Of a stretch of DNA of 14,300 bases, positions 1-7,747 are shown piece by piece. The stretch is from an uncultured Muribaculum sp. (GTDB lineage Bacteria; Bacteroidota; Bacteroidia; Bacteroidales; Muribaculaceae): contig CANPDS010000026.1 in the NCBI GenBank assembly GCA_947573015.1, forward strand, positions 1 to 14,300, in the 5' to 3' direction. The position numbers and the translations under genes are program-made. Positions within the stretch are counted from its first letter, which is position 1. Every line of letters begins with the position of its first letter. The notes beneath the pieces were generated by a model that was not told where the DNA came from, did no database searches, and saw nothing but the letters and a program-made list of their open reading frames with translations.

Positions 1-50
1 GGGACACAAGGATTTTCAGTCCTTTGCTCTACCAACTGAGCTATGGCACC
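1..50 (-). tRNA. tRNA-Phe (GAA), 3' part cut off by the window edge
   Basis: Read on the minus strand, the gene starts at position 50 with GGTGCCA, then T-A, a D arm (GCTC, loop AGTTGGTA, GAGC), and an anticodon arm AAGGA / CTGAAAA / TCCTT. The anticodon is GAA, which reads phenylalanine codons. The variable loop GTGTC and the first bases of the T stem are present. The rest of the T arm and the 3' acceptor strand lie beyond position 1. All visible stems pair, so nothing suggests decay. A promoter lies upstream, at positions 111 to 142. Confidence 0.95.
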
Positions 51-110
51 TTTTTACTTTCAGAAACTTTCAGCACTTGAATGAGCACCATGTTTTTCTG
101 TTTTGCGATG

Positions 111-142
111 CAAAGGTAGAGGTTATTTTTTAATTACACAAG
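111..142 (-). promoter_or_regulatory. Bacteroidota-type promoter for tRNA-Phe
   Basis: On the minus strand there is a -7 box TACCTTTG (plus-strand 111-118), a 20-base spacer, and CTTG at the -33 position (plus-strand 139-142). This matches the known Bacteroides sigma-factor consensus TTTG-N19-21-TAnnTTTG with one mismatch in the -33 box. Transcription would begin near position 104 and give a leader of about 50 bases before the tRNA. Inferred from pattern only. Confidence 0.6.
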
Positions 143-331
143 TTTTCGTCCACATTTTTTACATTTTATTTTTAAAATAATATTCAATGAGGACGCAAAA
201 TGATCATTATAGCGACTTTACGCTCGTTCAAAATTTATATACATCTGACTGTCCCAATATATTATCAAAACATAGCGCACGTCATAGTTTCTTAAAACAT
301 TCACATCTCTTTCTTGCTAATTTCATACTAA

Positions 332-443
332 GAACTGATTTAAACTTATTTCAAAATGTTAAATTCAAAACTGGAGTAATCCCTAAGTTTAACCTTTCGG
401 ACTGGTTTCGAAATGTTAATTTGCAATAAATTTAAATCAGTTC
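332..443 (+). repeat. Palindromic dispersed repeat, copy 1 (112 bp)
   Basis: The element begins GAACTGATTTAAA and ends TTTAAATCAGTTC, so its ends are imperfect inverted repeats of about 24 bases with two mismatches. A second copy lies at 10566-10651 in the opposite orientation. The left arm (332-374, 43 bases) matches that copy at 40 of 43 positions, and the right arm (416-443, 28 bases) is identical. The middle (375-415, 41 bases) is unrelated to the shorter 15-base middle of copy 2. Copy 1 also contains an internal direct repeat (349-365 and 406-422, 15 of 17 identical). The flanking bases are TAA on both sides, a possible 3-bp target duplication. It is non-coding and could be a MITE-like element or a REP-like intergenic hairpin. 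Which of these it is cannot be told from two copies. Confidence 0.85.
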
Positions 444-766
444 TAAAAAAGATTATTGTCCACGGCAACAAAATTTTCCAAATATTCCATCGTTAAATAT
501 TCAAGTATCACAGACAATAATGCTCCAAGATTTTTCATCTGTTGTGTCAATCTACAAACTGCTTAATTAGCCATAATGAATCTTTTACGCTATCTTAAGC
601 AATTTAAATATGCAATCAGCTGCACTTCGAGGGTGTTTTATAGCGCAGATACTTATTTGACACAGAACCAATCCTTATAGTATGCCTACTCTCTTATCAA
701 AGAACATTATTTTTAAGGATATATGTATCAACTCGCTTTTATATAAAACCATTACCGCATACAGAC

Positions 767-1969
767 ATGAAACCAATCAATATTACCAGAATTGGACTAC
801 TCCCCAAAATCGCTATAGCTATACTACTCGGCATAGCAGTAGGATGGGTATCTCCAATATGGCTTGCATCAATATTTCAGACATTAAATACTCTCTTTTC
901 TCAATTCCTCGGCTTCATGATCCCGATGATAATTATCGGATTTGTAGCACCAGCTATCGCCGATATTGGAGCACGTGCCGGACGACTATTACTCGCCACA
1001 GCTTCTCTCGCCTACGGAGCCACCATTTTTGCCGGTCTACTGTCTTATTTCACAGGTACGCTCACATTTCCATCTCTCATCGGAGGAGAAACCGGGCTTA
1101 GCATAGCCACTGCAAACTCTCCTGAAGTAGTGTCATTTTTTACTGTAGAAATGCCTCCTCTAATGACTGTCATGACAGCTCTGGTACTGGCATTTATGCT
1201 TGGACTCGGGATGGCATTTCTCAAAGGGAATGCTTTGCGCAACGGAATGGAGGAATTCCGCACCATAGTAGCACGCACTATCGACAAGGCCATAATACCA
1301 CTACTCCCCATTTATATATTCGGTATATTCTTAATAATGACCGTTGTTGGACAAGTTGGCACTATAATTACGGCTTTTTCTAAAATAATTGTCGTGATAT
1401 TCCTGCTCCATATATTCATCCTTGTACTGCAATACAGCATCGCTGCGTGCTTCAAACGCGCAAATCCATTCTCTATGTTGCGAACTATGCTACCGGCTTA
1501 TTTCACAGCGCTTGGCACACAATCATCAGCGGCAACAATTCCAGTAACATTGCGACAGACCTTAGCTCTCGGAGTCAATCCAGATGTAGCGGGATTTACC
1601 GTACCATTATGCGCAACAATCCACATGTCCGGATCGACGCTCAAAATCGTAGCATGCGCACTCGCACTTACCATCATGCAAGGTCAGCCCCACGACCTCC
1701 CAATGTTCCTTCATTTCATAGCTATGCTTGGGGTGACAATTATCGCCGCACCTGGAATACCAGGAGGCGCCATAATGGCATCGCTCGGACTTCTGTCAAG
1801 CATTCTTGGATTCGACCAACAAAGCATAGCCTTGATGATAGCACTCTACATAGCAATGGACAGCTTCGGCACGGCATGCAATGTCACCGGTGATGGCGCT
1901 CTTGCAGTGATCCTCGATCGTTTTTTTCTCAACAGACACACAGTCTGCTCCAAAACCGGATGCACCTAA
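767..1969 (+). CDS. Dicarboxylate/amino acid:cation symporter (DAACS) family, divergent
   Basis: A 400-residue, very hydrophobic inner-membrane protein with the architecture of sodium-coupled glutamate/aspartate/serine transporters (GltPh, GltP, SstT family). Visible family landmarks are the HP1 serine motif TQSSAATIPVT (251-261), the TM7 motif HMSGST (286-291), the HP2 turn APGIPGGA (328-335) and TM8 from D365 to D376 with the NVTGD motif. By alignment to GltPh, the amino-group aspartate (D365), N372 and sodium-site D376 are kept. The arginine that holds the acidic side chain (R397 in GltPh) is Gly368, and the NMDGT motif reads HMSGS. It therefore probably does not carry aspartate or glutamate; a neutral amino acid or another small solute is more likely. 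The length fits the family. The start gives a short polar N-terminus before the first membrane helix. The stop lies 14 bases from the converging lptB stop. Substrate unknown. Confidence 0.88.
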   Translation: MKPINITRIGLLPKIAIAILLGIAVGWVSPIWLASIFQTLNTLFSQFLGFMIPMIIIGFVAPAIADIGARAGRLLLATASLAYGATIFAGLLSYFTGTLTFPSLIGGETGLSIATANSPEVVSFFTVEMPPLMTVMTALVLAFMLGLGMAFLKGNALRNGMEEFRTIVARTIDKAIIPLLPIYIFGIFLIMTVVGQVGTIITAFSKIIVVIFLLHIFILVLQYSIAACFKRANPFSMLRTMLPAYFTALGTQSSAATIPVTLRQTLALGVNPDVAGFTVPLCATIHMSGSTLKIVACALALTIMQGQPHDLPMFLHFIAMLGVTIIAAPGIPGGAIMASLGLLSSILGFDQQSIALMIALYIAMDSFGTACNVTGDGALAVILDRFFLNRHTVCSKTGCT

Positions 1970-1983
1970 ATAGTGGTACGAGA

Positions 1984-2880
1984 TCAATCAAAACGTTTGC
2001 GATTGAACACGAAGTTACGGCCAAGGTATTTTTCCCTCACAACAGGATTACCAGCAAGTTCTTCCGATGTTCCCTGAAACAAAATCTTCCCTTCAAAGAG
2101 CAGATACGCACGGTCGGTAATACGTAATGTCTCCTGTGCATTATGGTCGGTGATCAGGATCCCGATATTTTTCTCCTTCAGCTTATACACCACCTCCTGA
2201 ATATCTTCAACAGCAATAGGGTCAACACCAGCAAACGGCTCGTCAAGCATTATAAACTTAGGATTGATCGCAAGACACCGGGCAATCTCCGTTCGCCGCC
2301 GCTCACCACCAGAAAGTTGGTCGCCAAGATTCTTCCTTACCTTTTGCAGGCGGAATTCAGAAATAAGGCTTTCCAACTTATCACGCTGATATTCACGCGA
2401 AGTATCTGTCATCTCAAGCACAGCCCGTATATTATTCTCCACAGACAACTTGCGAAATACAGATGGCTCCTGTGCAAGATATCCGATGCCATTCTGCGCA
2501 CGTTTATACACCGGATATTTCGTAATATTCAGATCATTAAGGTATATCTGTCCCTCATTTGGAGTTATCAGCCCCACAGTCATATAGAAAGTAGTGGTCT
2601 TGCCGGCACCATTAGGGCCAAGCAAACCAACAATTTCACCCTGAGTCACATTTATCGACACATGATTCACGACAGTACGTTGACGGTACTTTTTAACAAG
2701 ATTCTCCGTGCGGAGTACCATTTTTCCATCATATAATGGTCCCTGATCAGGATTTGCCACCCTAACAGTATCAGGTTCAGTCCCAGTACGGATATCAAGC
2801 GACGCATTCTCGGCGCTTTCCGTTGTGATGATTACCGAATCAGCGGCTGATGACACCCCGTCTTTATTCTTTTTGTCCAT
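1984..2880 (-). CDS. lptB: LPS export ABC transporter ATP-binding protein LptB
   Basis: LptB is the cytoplasmic ATPase that, with LptF and LptG, extracts lipopolysaccharide from the inner membrane and pushes it along the Lpt bridge. The ABC domain shows Walker A GPNGAGKTT (88-96), Q-loop Q137 in YLAQEPSVF, signature LSGGERRR (189-196), Walker B FIMLDEP with E214, D-loop GVDP, and switch H246. YLAQEPSVFRKLSV and the C-terminal EKYLG segment are typical of LptB rather than of branched-chain amino acid ATPases. At 298 residues it is about 50 longer than usual: residues 1-53 are a polar, acidic, probably disordered extension. An in-frame Met54 (plus-strand 2719-2721), starting MVLRTENL, is where most relatives would begin, so the start is uncertain. 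It lies 59 bases downstream of udk on the same strand and may share its transcript. Confidence 0.93.
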   Translation of the reverse strand: MDKKNKDGVSSAADSVIITTESAENASLDIRTGTEPDTVRVANPDQGPLYDGKMVLRTENLVKKYRQRTVVNHVSINVTQGEIVGLLGPNGAGKTTTFYMTVGLITPNEGQIYLNDLNITKYPVYKRAQNGIGYLAQEPSVFRKLSVENNIRAVLEMTDTSREYQRDKLESLISEFRLQKVRKNLGDQLSGGERRRTEIARCLAINPKFIMLDEPFAGVDPIAVEDIQEVVYKLKEKNIGILITDHNAQETLRITDRAYLLFEGKILFQGTSEELAGNPVVREKYLGRNFVFNRKRFD

Positions 2881-2939
2881 GTTTTACGCAGGATAAAATT
2901 CAATCTATATAACAATATAACGACTCACACCGGCCAATA

Positions 2940-3563
2940 CTACCGGTCAAGTCCGGCATGCAACCGGCTCCCGATATAGTCAGTCAACAACTGCACTGCC
3001 ACACGGTTGTTGCCACCCTGAGGCACTATCAGATCGGCATGGCGCTTCGATGGTTCTATATACAGCTGGTGCATTGGCTTAAGTATCGCCTCGTAGCGGT
3101 CGATCACCATCTGCGGAGTACGCCCACGCTCTATACAATCACGCGATATCACACGTATCAAACGATCATCAGCATCAGCATCTACAAACACTTTTACATC
3201 CATCAGACGACATAATTCCGGCTGAGTCAGTATCAAGATACCTTCGATGATCACAACATCACGCGGCTCTACCCTCACAGTCTCTGCCTGACGCGTACAG
3301 GTAAGATAGCTGTAAGTAGGCATCTCTATGGTTCTGCCCTCCTTCAAATCACGCAGATGACGTTCAAGAAGCTCCCACTCAATAGCGGCAGGTTCATCAA
3401 AATTTATATTGCAACGCTCTGCTACAGGAATATGACTCGCATCGCGATAATACGAATCCTGTGGAAGAACCGCAACCTCACCCTGAGGCAATGAGTTTAT
3501 TATCTTATTGACGACGGTAGTCTTTCCCGACCCCGTACCGCCCGCTATGCCTATTACCAACAT
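2940..3563 (-). CDS. udk: Uridine kinase
   Basis: Phosphorylates uridine (and usually cytidine) to the monophosphate with ATP or GTP, in the cytoplasmic pyrimidine salvage pathway. The 207-residue protein is normal length for Udk. It opens with a P-loop GGTGSGKTT (8-16), followed by LPQDSYYR (33-40) with the likely catalytic base D36, the nucleoside-binding segment MPTYSYLTCTR (81-91), VVIIEG (103-108), and the lid-region IERGRT (144-149). Many Udk proteins have PxYD at the nucleoside site. Here Ser replaces that Asp, which I recall as usual in Bacteroidota Udk, so I do not read it as loss of function. The start is set by the conserved MLVIGIAGGTGSGK N-terminus. A promoter lies 80-110 bases upstream, divergent from mlaE, and lptB follows on the same strand. 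Confidence 0.95.
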   Translation of the reverse strand: MLVIGIAGGTGSGKTTVVNKIINSLPQGEVAVLPQDSYYRDASHIPVAERCNINFDEPAAIEWELLERHLRDLKEGRTIEMPTYSYLTCTRQAETVRVEPRDVVIIEGILILTQPELCRLMDVKVFVDADADDRLIRVISRDCIERGRTPQMVIDRYEAILKPMHQLYIEPSKRHADLIVPQGGNNRVAVQLLTDYIGSRLHAGLDR

Positions 3564-3643
3564 TATTATATACGTCTGATTGTAACATACATAAGGCCAA
3601 TGACACTGAATCCACGCATGCCATCATGTACCATTATGCGTCA

Positions 3644-3675
3644 CAAAGTAAGCAAAAAAAACGCGATGAGCCAAA
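3644..3675 (-). promoter_or_regulatory. Bacteroidota-type promoter for udk (and perhaps lptB)
   Basis: The minus strand reads TTTG (plus-strand 3672-3675), a 20-base spacer, then TTACTTTG (plus-strand 3644-3651). The -33 box is perfect and the -7 box has one mismatch to TAnnTTTG. Transcription would start near 3637 and leave a leader of about 75 bases before the udk start. Found by pattern only. Confidence 0.5.
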
Positions 3676-3684
3676 GAAAATAGT

Positions 3685-3692
3685 TAACTTTG
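3685..3692 (+). promoter_or_regulatory. Possible -7 promoter box for mlaE
   Basis: TAACTTTG fits the Bacteroidota -7 consensus TAnnTTTG and lies 43 bases before the mlaE start. No TTTG is seen 19-21 bases upstream, so the call rests on one box. It is back to back with the predicted udk promoter, as expected in a divergent intergenic region. Confidence 0.35.
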
Positions 3693-3735
3693 ACGCTTAG
3701 AACATCTTGCGTATTATACATATCATCAACATCCT

Positions 3736-4485
3736 ATGATAATCGAATCATCAATAGCCCGATTCGGACAATATTGCATATTCATGGGACGAGTATTCTC
3801 AGTCCCACAGAAATGGCGTGTGTTTGGCCGAAAATTCATTCAGGAAGTAGGCAAACTCGGTCTCGACTCTATACCGCTGACAATTGTCATCAGTATTTTT
3901 ATTGGAGCGGTAATCTGCATCCAGATGCAGCTCAACATGACCAATCCCATCATGCCCGCCTACTCCACGGGTCTCGCCACCCGCGACATCCTGCTGCTCG
4001 AATTCAGTTCGGCAGTACTCTGCCTTATACTTTCAGGAAAAGTCGGGTCAAACATCGCTTCCGAAATCGGCACCATGAGAGTCACCGAACAGATCGACGC
4101 CCTGGAAATCATGGGAATCAACTCAGCATGTTTTCTAGTGCTTCCTAAGATATTAGCATTCATGGTGTTCATACCGGTGCTTGTAATTTTCTCAATTGCT
4201 ACCGGACTATTCGGAGGATGGATCATAGCCGCCTTTACCGACCTGATTTCAGTATCACGCTACATCTACGGCATACAGACCATGTTTATCGAATGGTATG
4301 TATGGTACACAATAATCAAGGCCATCGTATTCTCCGTCATCATTACATCTGTAGCATCTTATTGCGGCTACTATGTAAAAGGCGGAGCGCTTGAGGTAGG
4401 AAAAGCATCAACCAATGCGGTTGTCTCAAGTTACATTCTCATTCTCCTCTTTGATTTAATACTCACAATACTCCTGATGCAATGA
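3736..4485 (+). CDS. mlaE: MlaE-family ABC transporter permease (phospholipid trafficking)
   Basis: Inner-membrane permease of the Mla/MCE lipid transporter, which moves phospholipids between the inner and outer membranes. At 249 residues it is close to E. coli MlaE (about 260). The family hallmark is clear: GKVGSNIASEIGTMRV (101-116) followed by TEQIDALEIMGI (117-128), the loop and coupling region that contacts the ATPase. Hydrophobic helices lie near 47-65, 85-100, 135-165, 190-212 and 228-248, and an amphipathic N-terminal segment precedes the first. The stop overlaps the mlaF start by 4 bases (ATGA), which indicates translational coupling. No MCE (MlaD), MlaB or MlaC gene is present in the window. 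Confidence 0.92.
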   Translation: MIIESSIARFGQYCIFMGRVFSVPQKWRVFGRKFIQEVGKLGLDSIPLTIVISIFIGAVICIQMQLNMTNPIMPAYSTGLATRDILLLEFSSAVLCLILSGKVGSNIASEIGTMRVTEQIDALEIMGINSACFLVLPKILAFMVFIPVLVIFSIATGLFGGWIIAAFTDLISVSRYIYGIQTMFIEWYVWYTIIKAIVFSVIITSVASYCGYYVKGGALEVGKASTNAVVSSYILILLFDLILTILLMQ

Positions 4486-5252
4486 TCGAGGTAAAAGATA
4501 TTGAAAAATCATTCGACGGCGTAAAGGTACTCAAAGGCGTCAGCGCCACTTTCGAAACAGGCAAAATAAACCTCATCATCGGACAGAGCGGATCAGGAAA
4601 GACTGTATTGATGAAGTCACTCGTCGGACTTGTCCGGCCCGAACATGGCGCGATCCTCTATGACGGACGCGATCTCATGACTATGGACGCCACACAACTA
4701 CGCCAACTACGCACTGAGATAGGCATGCTGTTCCAAGGATCCGCACTATTCGATTCCGAAACAGTGCTCGGCAACGTTGAGTTTCCACTCATGATGTATA
4801 CACGCATGACTCCGGCGGAGCGACGCGATCGCGCCCGCTTCTGCCTCGAACGCGTAGGGCTGAAAGGGGCCGATGAAAAATTTCCAAGTGAAATATCCGG
4901 AGGTATGCAGAAACGTGTGGCCATAGCTCGCGCCATAGCCCTAAATCCAAAATACCTGTTTTGCGATGAGCCTAACTCCGGACTTGATCCAAAGACATCG
5001 ATCCTCATTGACGAACTACTCTACGACATAACCCATGAGTACGGTATGACAACCGTCATCAACACCCACGATATGAACTCCGTGCTCGGAATAGGCGAAA
5101 ACATAATCTTCATCAACAAGGGCCACCGTGAATGGGTAGGAAACAAGGATCTCATCTATACCACTACCAACGAAGCCCTCAGTGATTTCGTGTTCGCCAC
5201 CGATCTCTTCCAGAAAGTAAAAGCCTACGTACTTGAGCACACTCATCAATAG
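4482..5252 (+). CDS. mlaF: MlaF-family ABC transporter ATP-binding protein
   Basis: Cytoplasmic ATPase partner of the MlaE permease encoded immediately upstream. The 256 residues carry Walker A GQSGSGKT (34-41), Q-loop Q85 in MLFQGSALF, signature ISGGMQKR (138-145), Walker B YLFCDEP with E163, D-loop SGLDP, and switch H196 in NTHDM. FQGSALFDS and SGGMQKRVAIARAIALNP are typical of the MlaF/Ttg2A group. The C-terminal tail (about 225-256) is short and helical, the region where E. coli MlaF docks with its partner subunit. The start is fixed by the 4-base overlap with mlaE. The porin gene begins 80 bases downstream on the same strand. Confidence 0.93.
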   Translation: MIEVKDIEKSFDGVKVLKGVSATFETGKINLIIGQSGSGKTVLMKSLVGLVRPEHGAILYDGRDLMTMDATQLRQLRTEIGMLFQGSALFDSETVLGNVEFPLMMYTRMTPAERRDRARFCLERVGLKGADEKFPSEISGGMQKRVAIARAIALNPKYLFCDEPNSGLDPKTSILIDELLYDITHEYGMTTVINTHDMNSVLGIGENIIFINKGHREWVGNKDLIYTTTNEALSDFVFATDLFQKVKAYVLEHTHQ

Positions 5253-5332
5253 AATGTACGTTTAAACCTATACTTTCTCCACACATACGCACAGTCGAAA
5301 TCAACCATCATTCACACCTCATATATATTCAT

Positions 5333-6364
5333 ATGAAAAAGGCAGTTGCTTTTATGTTGTTGCTTTCTACAGCCACCATTTCCACCAACGCGCTTATTGC
5401 CGCAGAGACATCTTCTGAAAAACCGGCATTCGACTACATGCCTAAAGTGCATGGGACTCTGCGCACACGCTATGAAATGGCCACCGAAGATGTAATGTCA
5501 CGCTTTCAAGTGCGAACAGCTCGTATCGCCATTTCTGGCAATGCAGCCCCATTTATCGACTATTATCTACAGACCGACCTTGACGAGCGGGGCCAATACA
5601 AATTTCTCGATGCCTGGGGACGTGTAGCCATTACCTCCGATGTCAAAGTATCACTTGGTCAGATGCGAGTCCCATTCAGTGTCGACGCATCACGCGCACC
5701 ACATCAGTACTACTTCGCCAACCGGTCTACCATCAGCAAACTCGTAGGTCTGCAACGCAGCGTAGGTGGCAAGATCGCCGTCGCGACATGTGACAACCGT
5801 CTTACAGCTGAGGCCGGCGTGTTCAACACACATGCCATCACAAACCACAGTGTATGGGAGCGTACTATGGTAGCATCCGTAAAAGCGCGCTACACGTTCT
5901 CCAATATGTTTGTCGAAGGAGGCTTCGAATCAGCACGTCCCGATTCTGTGCGTATCAATCAGATCGACGCAGCTATCCACTGGAGTGCAGGAGGATGGAT
6001 GGTTGAGGGCGAATACCTATATAAGCACTACACACGCCACCGGCTTGATCCCACACACGCCTGGAACATAATGGCCGATTACTCTATGCCAATCAAGACC
6101 AACACATTCAACCGGCTCTCCTTTCAGGCGCGCTACGACGGTATAACAGATAATTCACAAGGCTCCCGCGATGCGGATGGCATGCTCTACATCTCACAGC
6201 CAAGATTTCAGCGTGCCACGGTAGGGGCCACACTCAGTTATATACATCCTAAAGTGCGCACAGACGTGAAGTTAAATTACGAAAACTACTTCTATCCCTC
6301 TTCATCCACCCCTTCGGTCGACGATACCGACAAGATCGTGCTTGAACTCGTAATCCGCTTCTAA
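5333..6364 (+). CDS. Outer-membrane porin, phosphate-selective porin O/P-like
   Basis: A 343-residue outer-membrane beta-barrel. It has a signal peptide with MKKA, a hydrophobic core and a likely signal peptidase I cut near residues 24-25 (ALIAA, then ETSSE). The mature protein shows alternating amphipathic strands rich in Tyr, Arg and Asp, and ends in Phe (LVIRF), the usual last residue of barrel proteins recognised by the Bam machinery. The segment VSLGQMRVPFS and the overall layout match the porin O/P family seen in many Bacteroidota, although the solute is unknown and phosphate selectivity is not implied. It lies 80 bases downstream of mlaF on the same strand with no clear terminator between, so co-transcription with mlaEF is possible. 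Family assignment is moderate. Confidence 0.75.
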   Translation: MKKAVAFMLLLSTATISTNALIAAETSSEKPAFDYMPKVHGTLRTRYEMATEDVMSRFQVRTARIAISGNAAPFIDYYLQTDLDERGQYKFLDAWGRVAITSDVKVSLGQMRVPFSVDASRAPHQYYFANRSTISKLVGLQRSVGGKIAVATCDNRLTAEAGVFNTHAITNHSVWERTMVASVKARYTFSNMFVEGGFESARPDSVRINQIDAAIHWSAGGWMVEGEYLYKHYTRHRLDPTHAWNIMADYSMPIKTNTFNRLSFQARYDGITDNSQGSRDADGMLYISQPRFQRATVGATLSYIHPKVRTDVKLNYENYFYPSSSTPSVDDTDKIVLELVIRF

Positions 6365-6439
6365 AAATCCACATTCACTCTAAAAATATTCAATCATATC
6401 TGTTAACAAATTTTCCAACAATATAATACCAATATCAGT

Positions 6440-7630
6440 ATGTCGAAAATCGGATCAGTCATGACCCCCGTAGGCCGCAAAGCCCTACTCCTTGGCAGCG
6501 GCGAACTTGGCAAGGAAGTTGCCATCGAGTTAATGCGCTACGGCGTTGAGGTAATAGCATGTGACCGCTATCCCAACGCCCCCGCCATGCAAGTAGCCCA
6601 CCGCTCCTACGTATTCAACATGCTCGACGGCGATGAACTCCACCGCATAATCGAGCTGGAACGTCCCGACCACATCATTCCAGAAGTCGAGGCTATCGCC
6701 ACCCCTACCCTTCTCGAGCTCGAAAAAGAGGGTTTCAACGTTACTCCTACCGCTCGCGCAGCTTGGCTCACCATGAATCGCGAAGGCATACGCCGACTGG
6801 CCGCTGAAGAACTCGGAATAACCACTTCTCCCTACCGTTTTGCATCCACACGGGAGGAATTCGAGAAAGCAGTTGAGGAAATTGGTATACCTTGCGTGGT
6901 TAAACCCATCATGAGTTCATCCGGACACGGACAGAGCACAATAAAGACACCCGACGATATCGACCGTGCATGGCACATCAGTCAGGAAGGTGGACGTGCC
7001 GGTGCCGGACGCGTGATCGTTGAAGGATTCGTGAATTTTGACTATGAAATCACCCTTCTCACAGTGCGCAGTTGCTCAGGCACAGTATATTGCGAACCGG
7101 TAGGCCATATTCAGATCGACGGTGATTACCGCTATTCATGGCAACCTCAGCCAATGTCAGCAGCAGCACTCGCTTCAGCTCAGGAGATTGCCAAGAAAGT
7201 AACCGATGCTCTCGGAGGCTACGGTATATTTGGTGTAGAGTTATTTATCAAAGGCGATCAGGTCATCTTCTCTGAGGTGTCTCCACGTCCGCACGACACC
7301 GGCATGGTCACTATGATCTCTCAGGATCTGAGCGAATTTGGCCTGCATGCACGCGCCCTTCTCGGTCTTCCTGTCCCGGCTATCCGTTTCTATGGCCCAT
7401 CGGCATCTCGGGCTTTAGTCGTTGAGGGAGATACCGACAAGATCGAGTTTGACAACCTCGAAAAAGTGCTCGCCGAACCCGGCGTACAACTTCGAATATT
7501 CGGCAAGCCTGAAGTCAAAGGCCATCGCCGCATGGGCGTAATCCTTGCCACTGACACCACCGTCGAGGCAGCCCGTGCAAAGGCCGAACGTGCCTACGAA
7601 GCCCTGAGCGTCAACGTTCTTCCACGCTGA
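6440..7630 (+). CDS. purT: Formate-dependent phosphoribosylglycinamide formyltransferase (PurT)
   Basis: Catalyses ATP- and formate-dependent formylation of GAR to FGAR, the third step of purine synthesis, without folate. The 396 residues match the usual length (E. coli about 392). The N-terminal domain starts with LLLGSGELGKEVAIE (16-30), followed by PEVEAI with E82-E84 for GAR contacts. The ATP-grasp domain contains MNREGIRRLAAEELG (112-126), VVKPIMSSSGHGQS (153-166), the ATP-binding region around 195-222, GVELF with E267, and SEVSPRPHDTGMVT (278-291) carrying metal-ligand E279. The C-terminal domain has GKPEVKGHRRMGV (355-367). The chosen start aligns well with E. coli PurT. A strong two-way terminator follows, shared with ffh. 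Upstream spacing to the porin is 75 bases with no obvious promoter. Confidence 0.97.
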   Translation: MSKIGSVMTPVGRKALLLGSGELGKEVAIELMRYGVEVIACDRYPNAPAMQVAHRSYVFNMLDGDELHRIIELERPDHIIPEVEAIATPTLLELEKEGFNVTPTARAAWLTMNREGIRRLAAEELGITTSPYRFASTREEFEKAVEEIGIPCVVKPIMSSSGHGQSTIKTPDDIDRAWHISQEGGRAGAGRVIVEGFVNFDYEITLLTVRSCSGTVYCEPVGHIQIDGDYRYSWQPQPMSAAALASAQEIAKKVTDALGGYGIFGVELFIKGDQVIFSEVSPRPHDTGMVTMISQDLSEFGLHARALLGLPVPAIRFYGPSASRALVVEGDTDKIEFDNLEKVLAEPGVQLRIFGKPEVKGHRRMGVILATDTTVEAARAKAERAYEALSVNVLPR

Positions 7631-7654
7631 TTATCAAAGCAGCACATAATCACA

Positions 7655-7705
7655 ATATAAAAATCACCGGGTGTACTGCAACAGTACACCCGGTGATTTT
7701 TATAT
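7655..7705. terminator. Bidirectional intrinsic terminator between purT and ffh
   Basis: Two perfectly complementary 24-base arms (7655-7678 and 7682-7705) are separated by the 3-base loop CAA. The core is TCACCGGGTGTACTG paired with CAGTACACCCGGTGA, flanked by five A on the left and five T on the right. It therefore ends in a U-tract whichever way it is transcribed. It lies 25 bases after the purT stop and 43 bases after the ffh stop, and would serve both converging genes. Confidence 0.93.
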
Positions 7706-7747
7706 CCATATATACAATACAATGTACAATAGAATATACAAGTTTTT

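Larger units (their letters stand above)
51..766. other. AT-rich gene-poor region between tRNA-Phe and the transporter
   Basis: Apart from the tRNA promoter and the palindromic repeat at 332-443, I see no convincing gene here. An open frame on the plus strand (187-429) runs straight through the repeat, resembles nothing I know, and is probably chance. A 31-codon frame on the minus strand (443-538) ends exactly at the repeat edge and is also doubtful. Positions 444-766 should hold the promoter and leader of the transporter gene, but I see no clear TAnnTTTG box there and no obvious riboswitch or terminator. Confidence 0.6.

Noticed and set aside
187..429. 80-codon open frame on the plus strand
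   Set aside because: It runs through most of the palindromic repeat, lies in very AT-rich DNA, has no recognisable motif or start signal, and its C-terminal half would change completely with the variable repeat core.
443..538. 31-codon minus-strand frame starting MKNLGALLSVILEY
   Set aside because: It has a mildly hydrophobic start, but it is very short, has no clear promoter box or ribosome binding site, and ends by chance at the repeat edge. A real small peptide cannot be excluded, but nothing supports it.
1..766. Genomic island inserted at tRNA-Phe
   Set aside because: The 3' end of the tRNA, where integrases act, points out of the window. No integrase or attachment-site duplicate is visible on this side.
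3270..3330. Ser in place of Asp in the Udk nucleoside-binding motif as a sign of lost activity
   Set aside because: All other kinase motifs are intact, and PTYSYLTCTR is, as far as I recall, the ordinary form in Bacteroidota uridine kinases.
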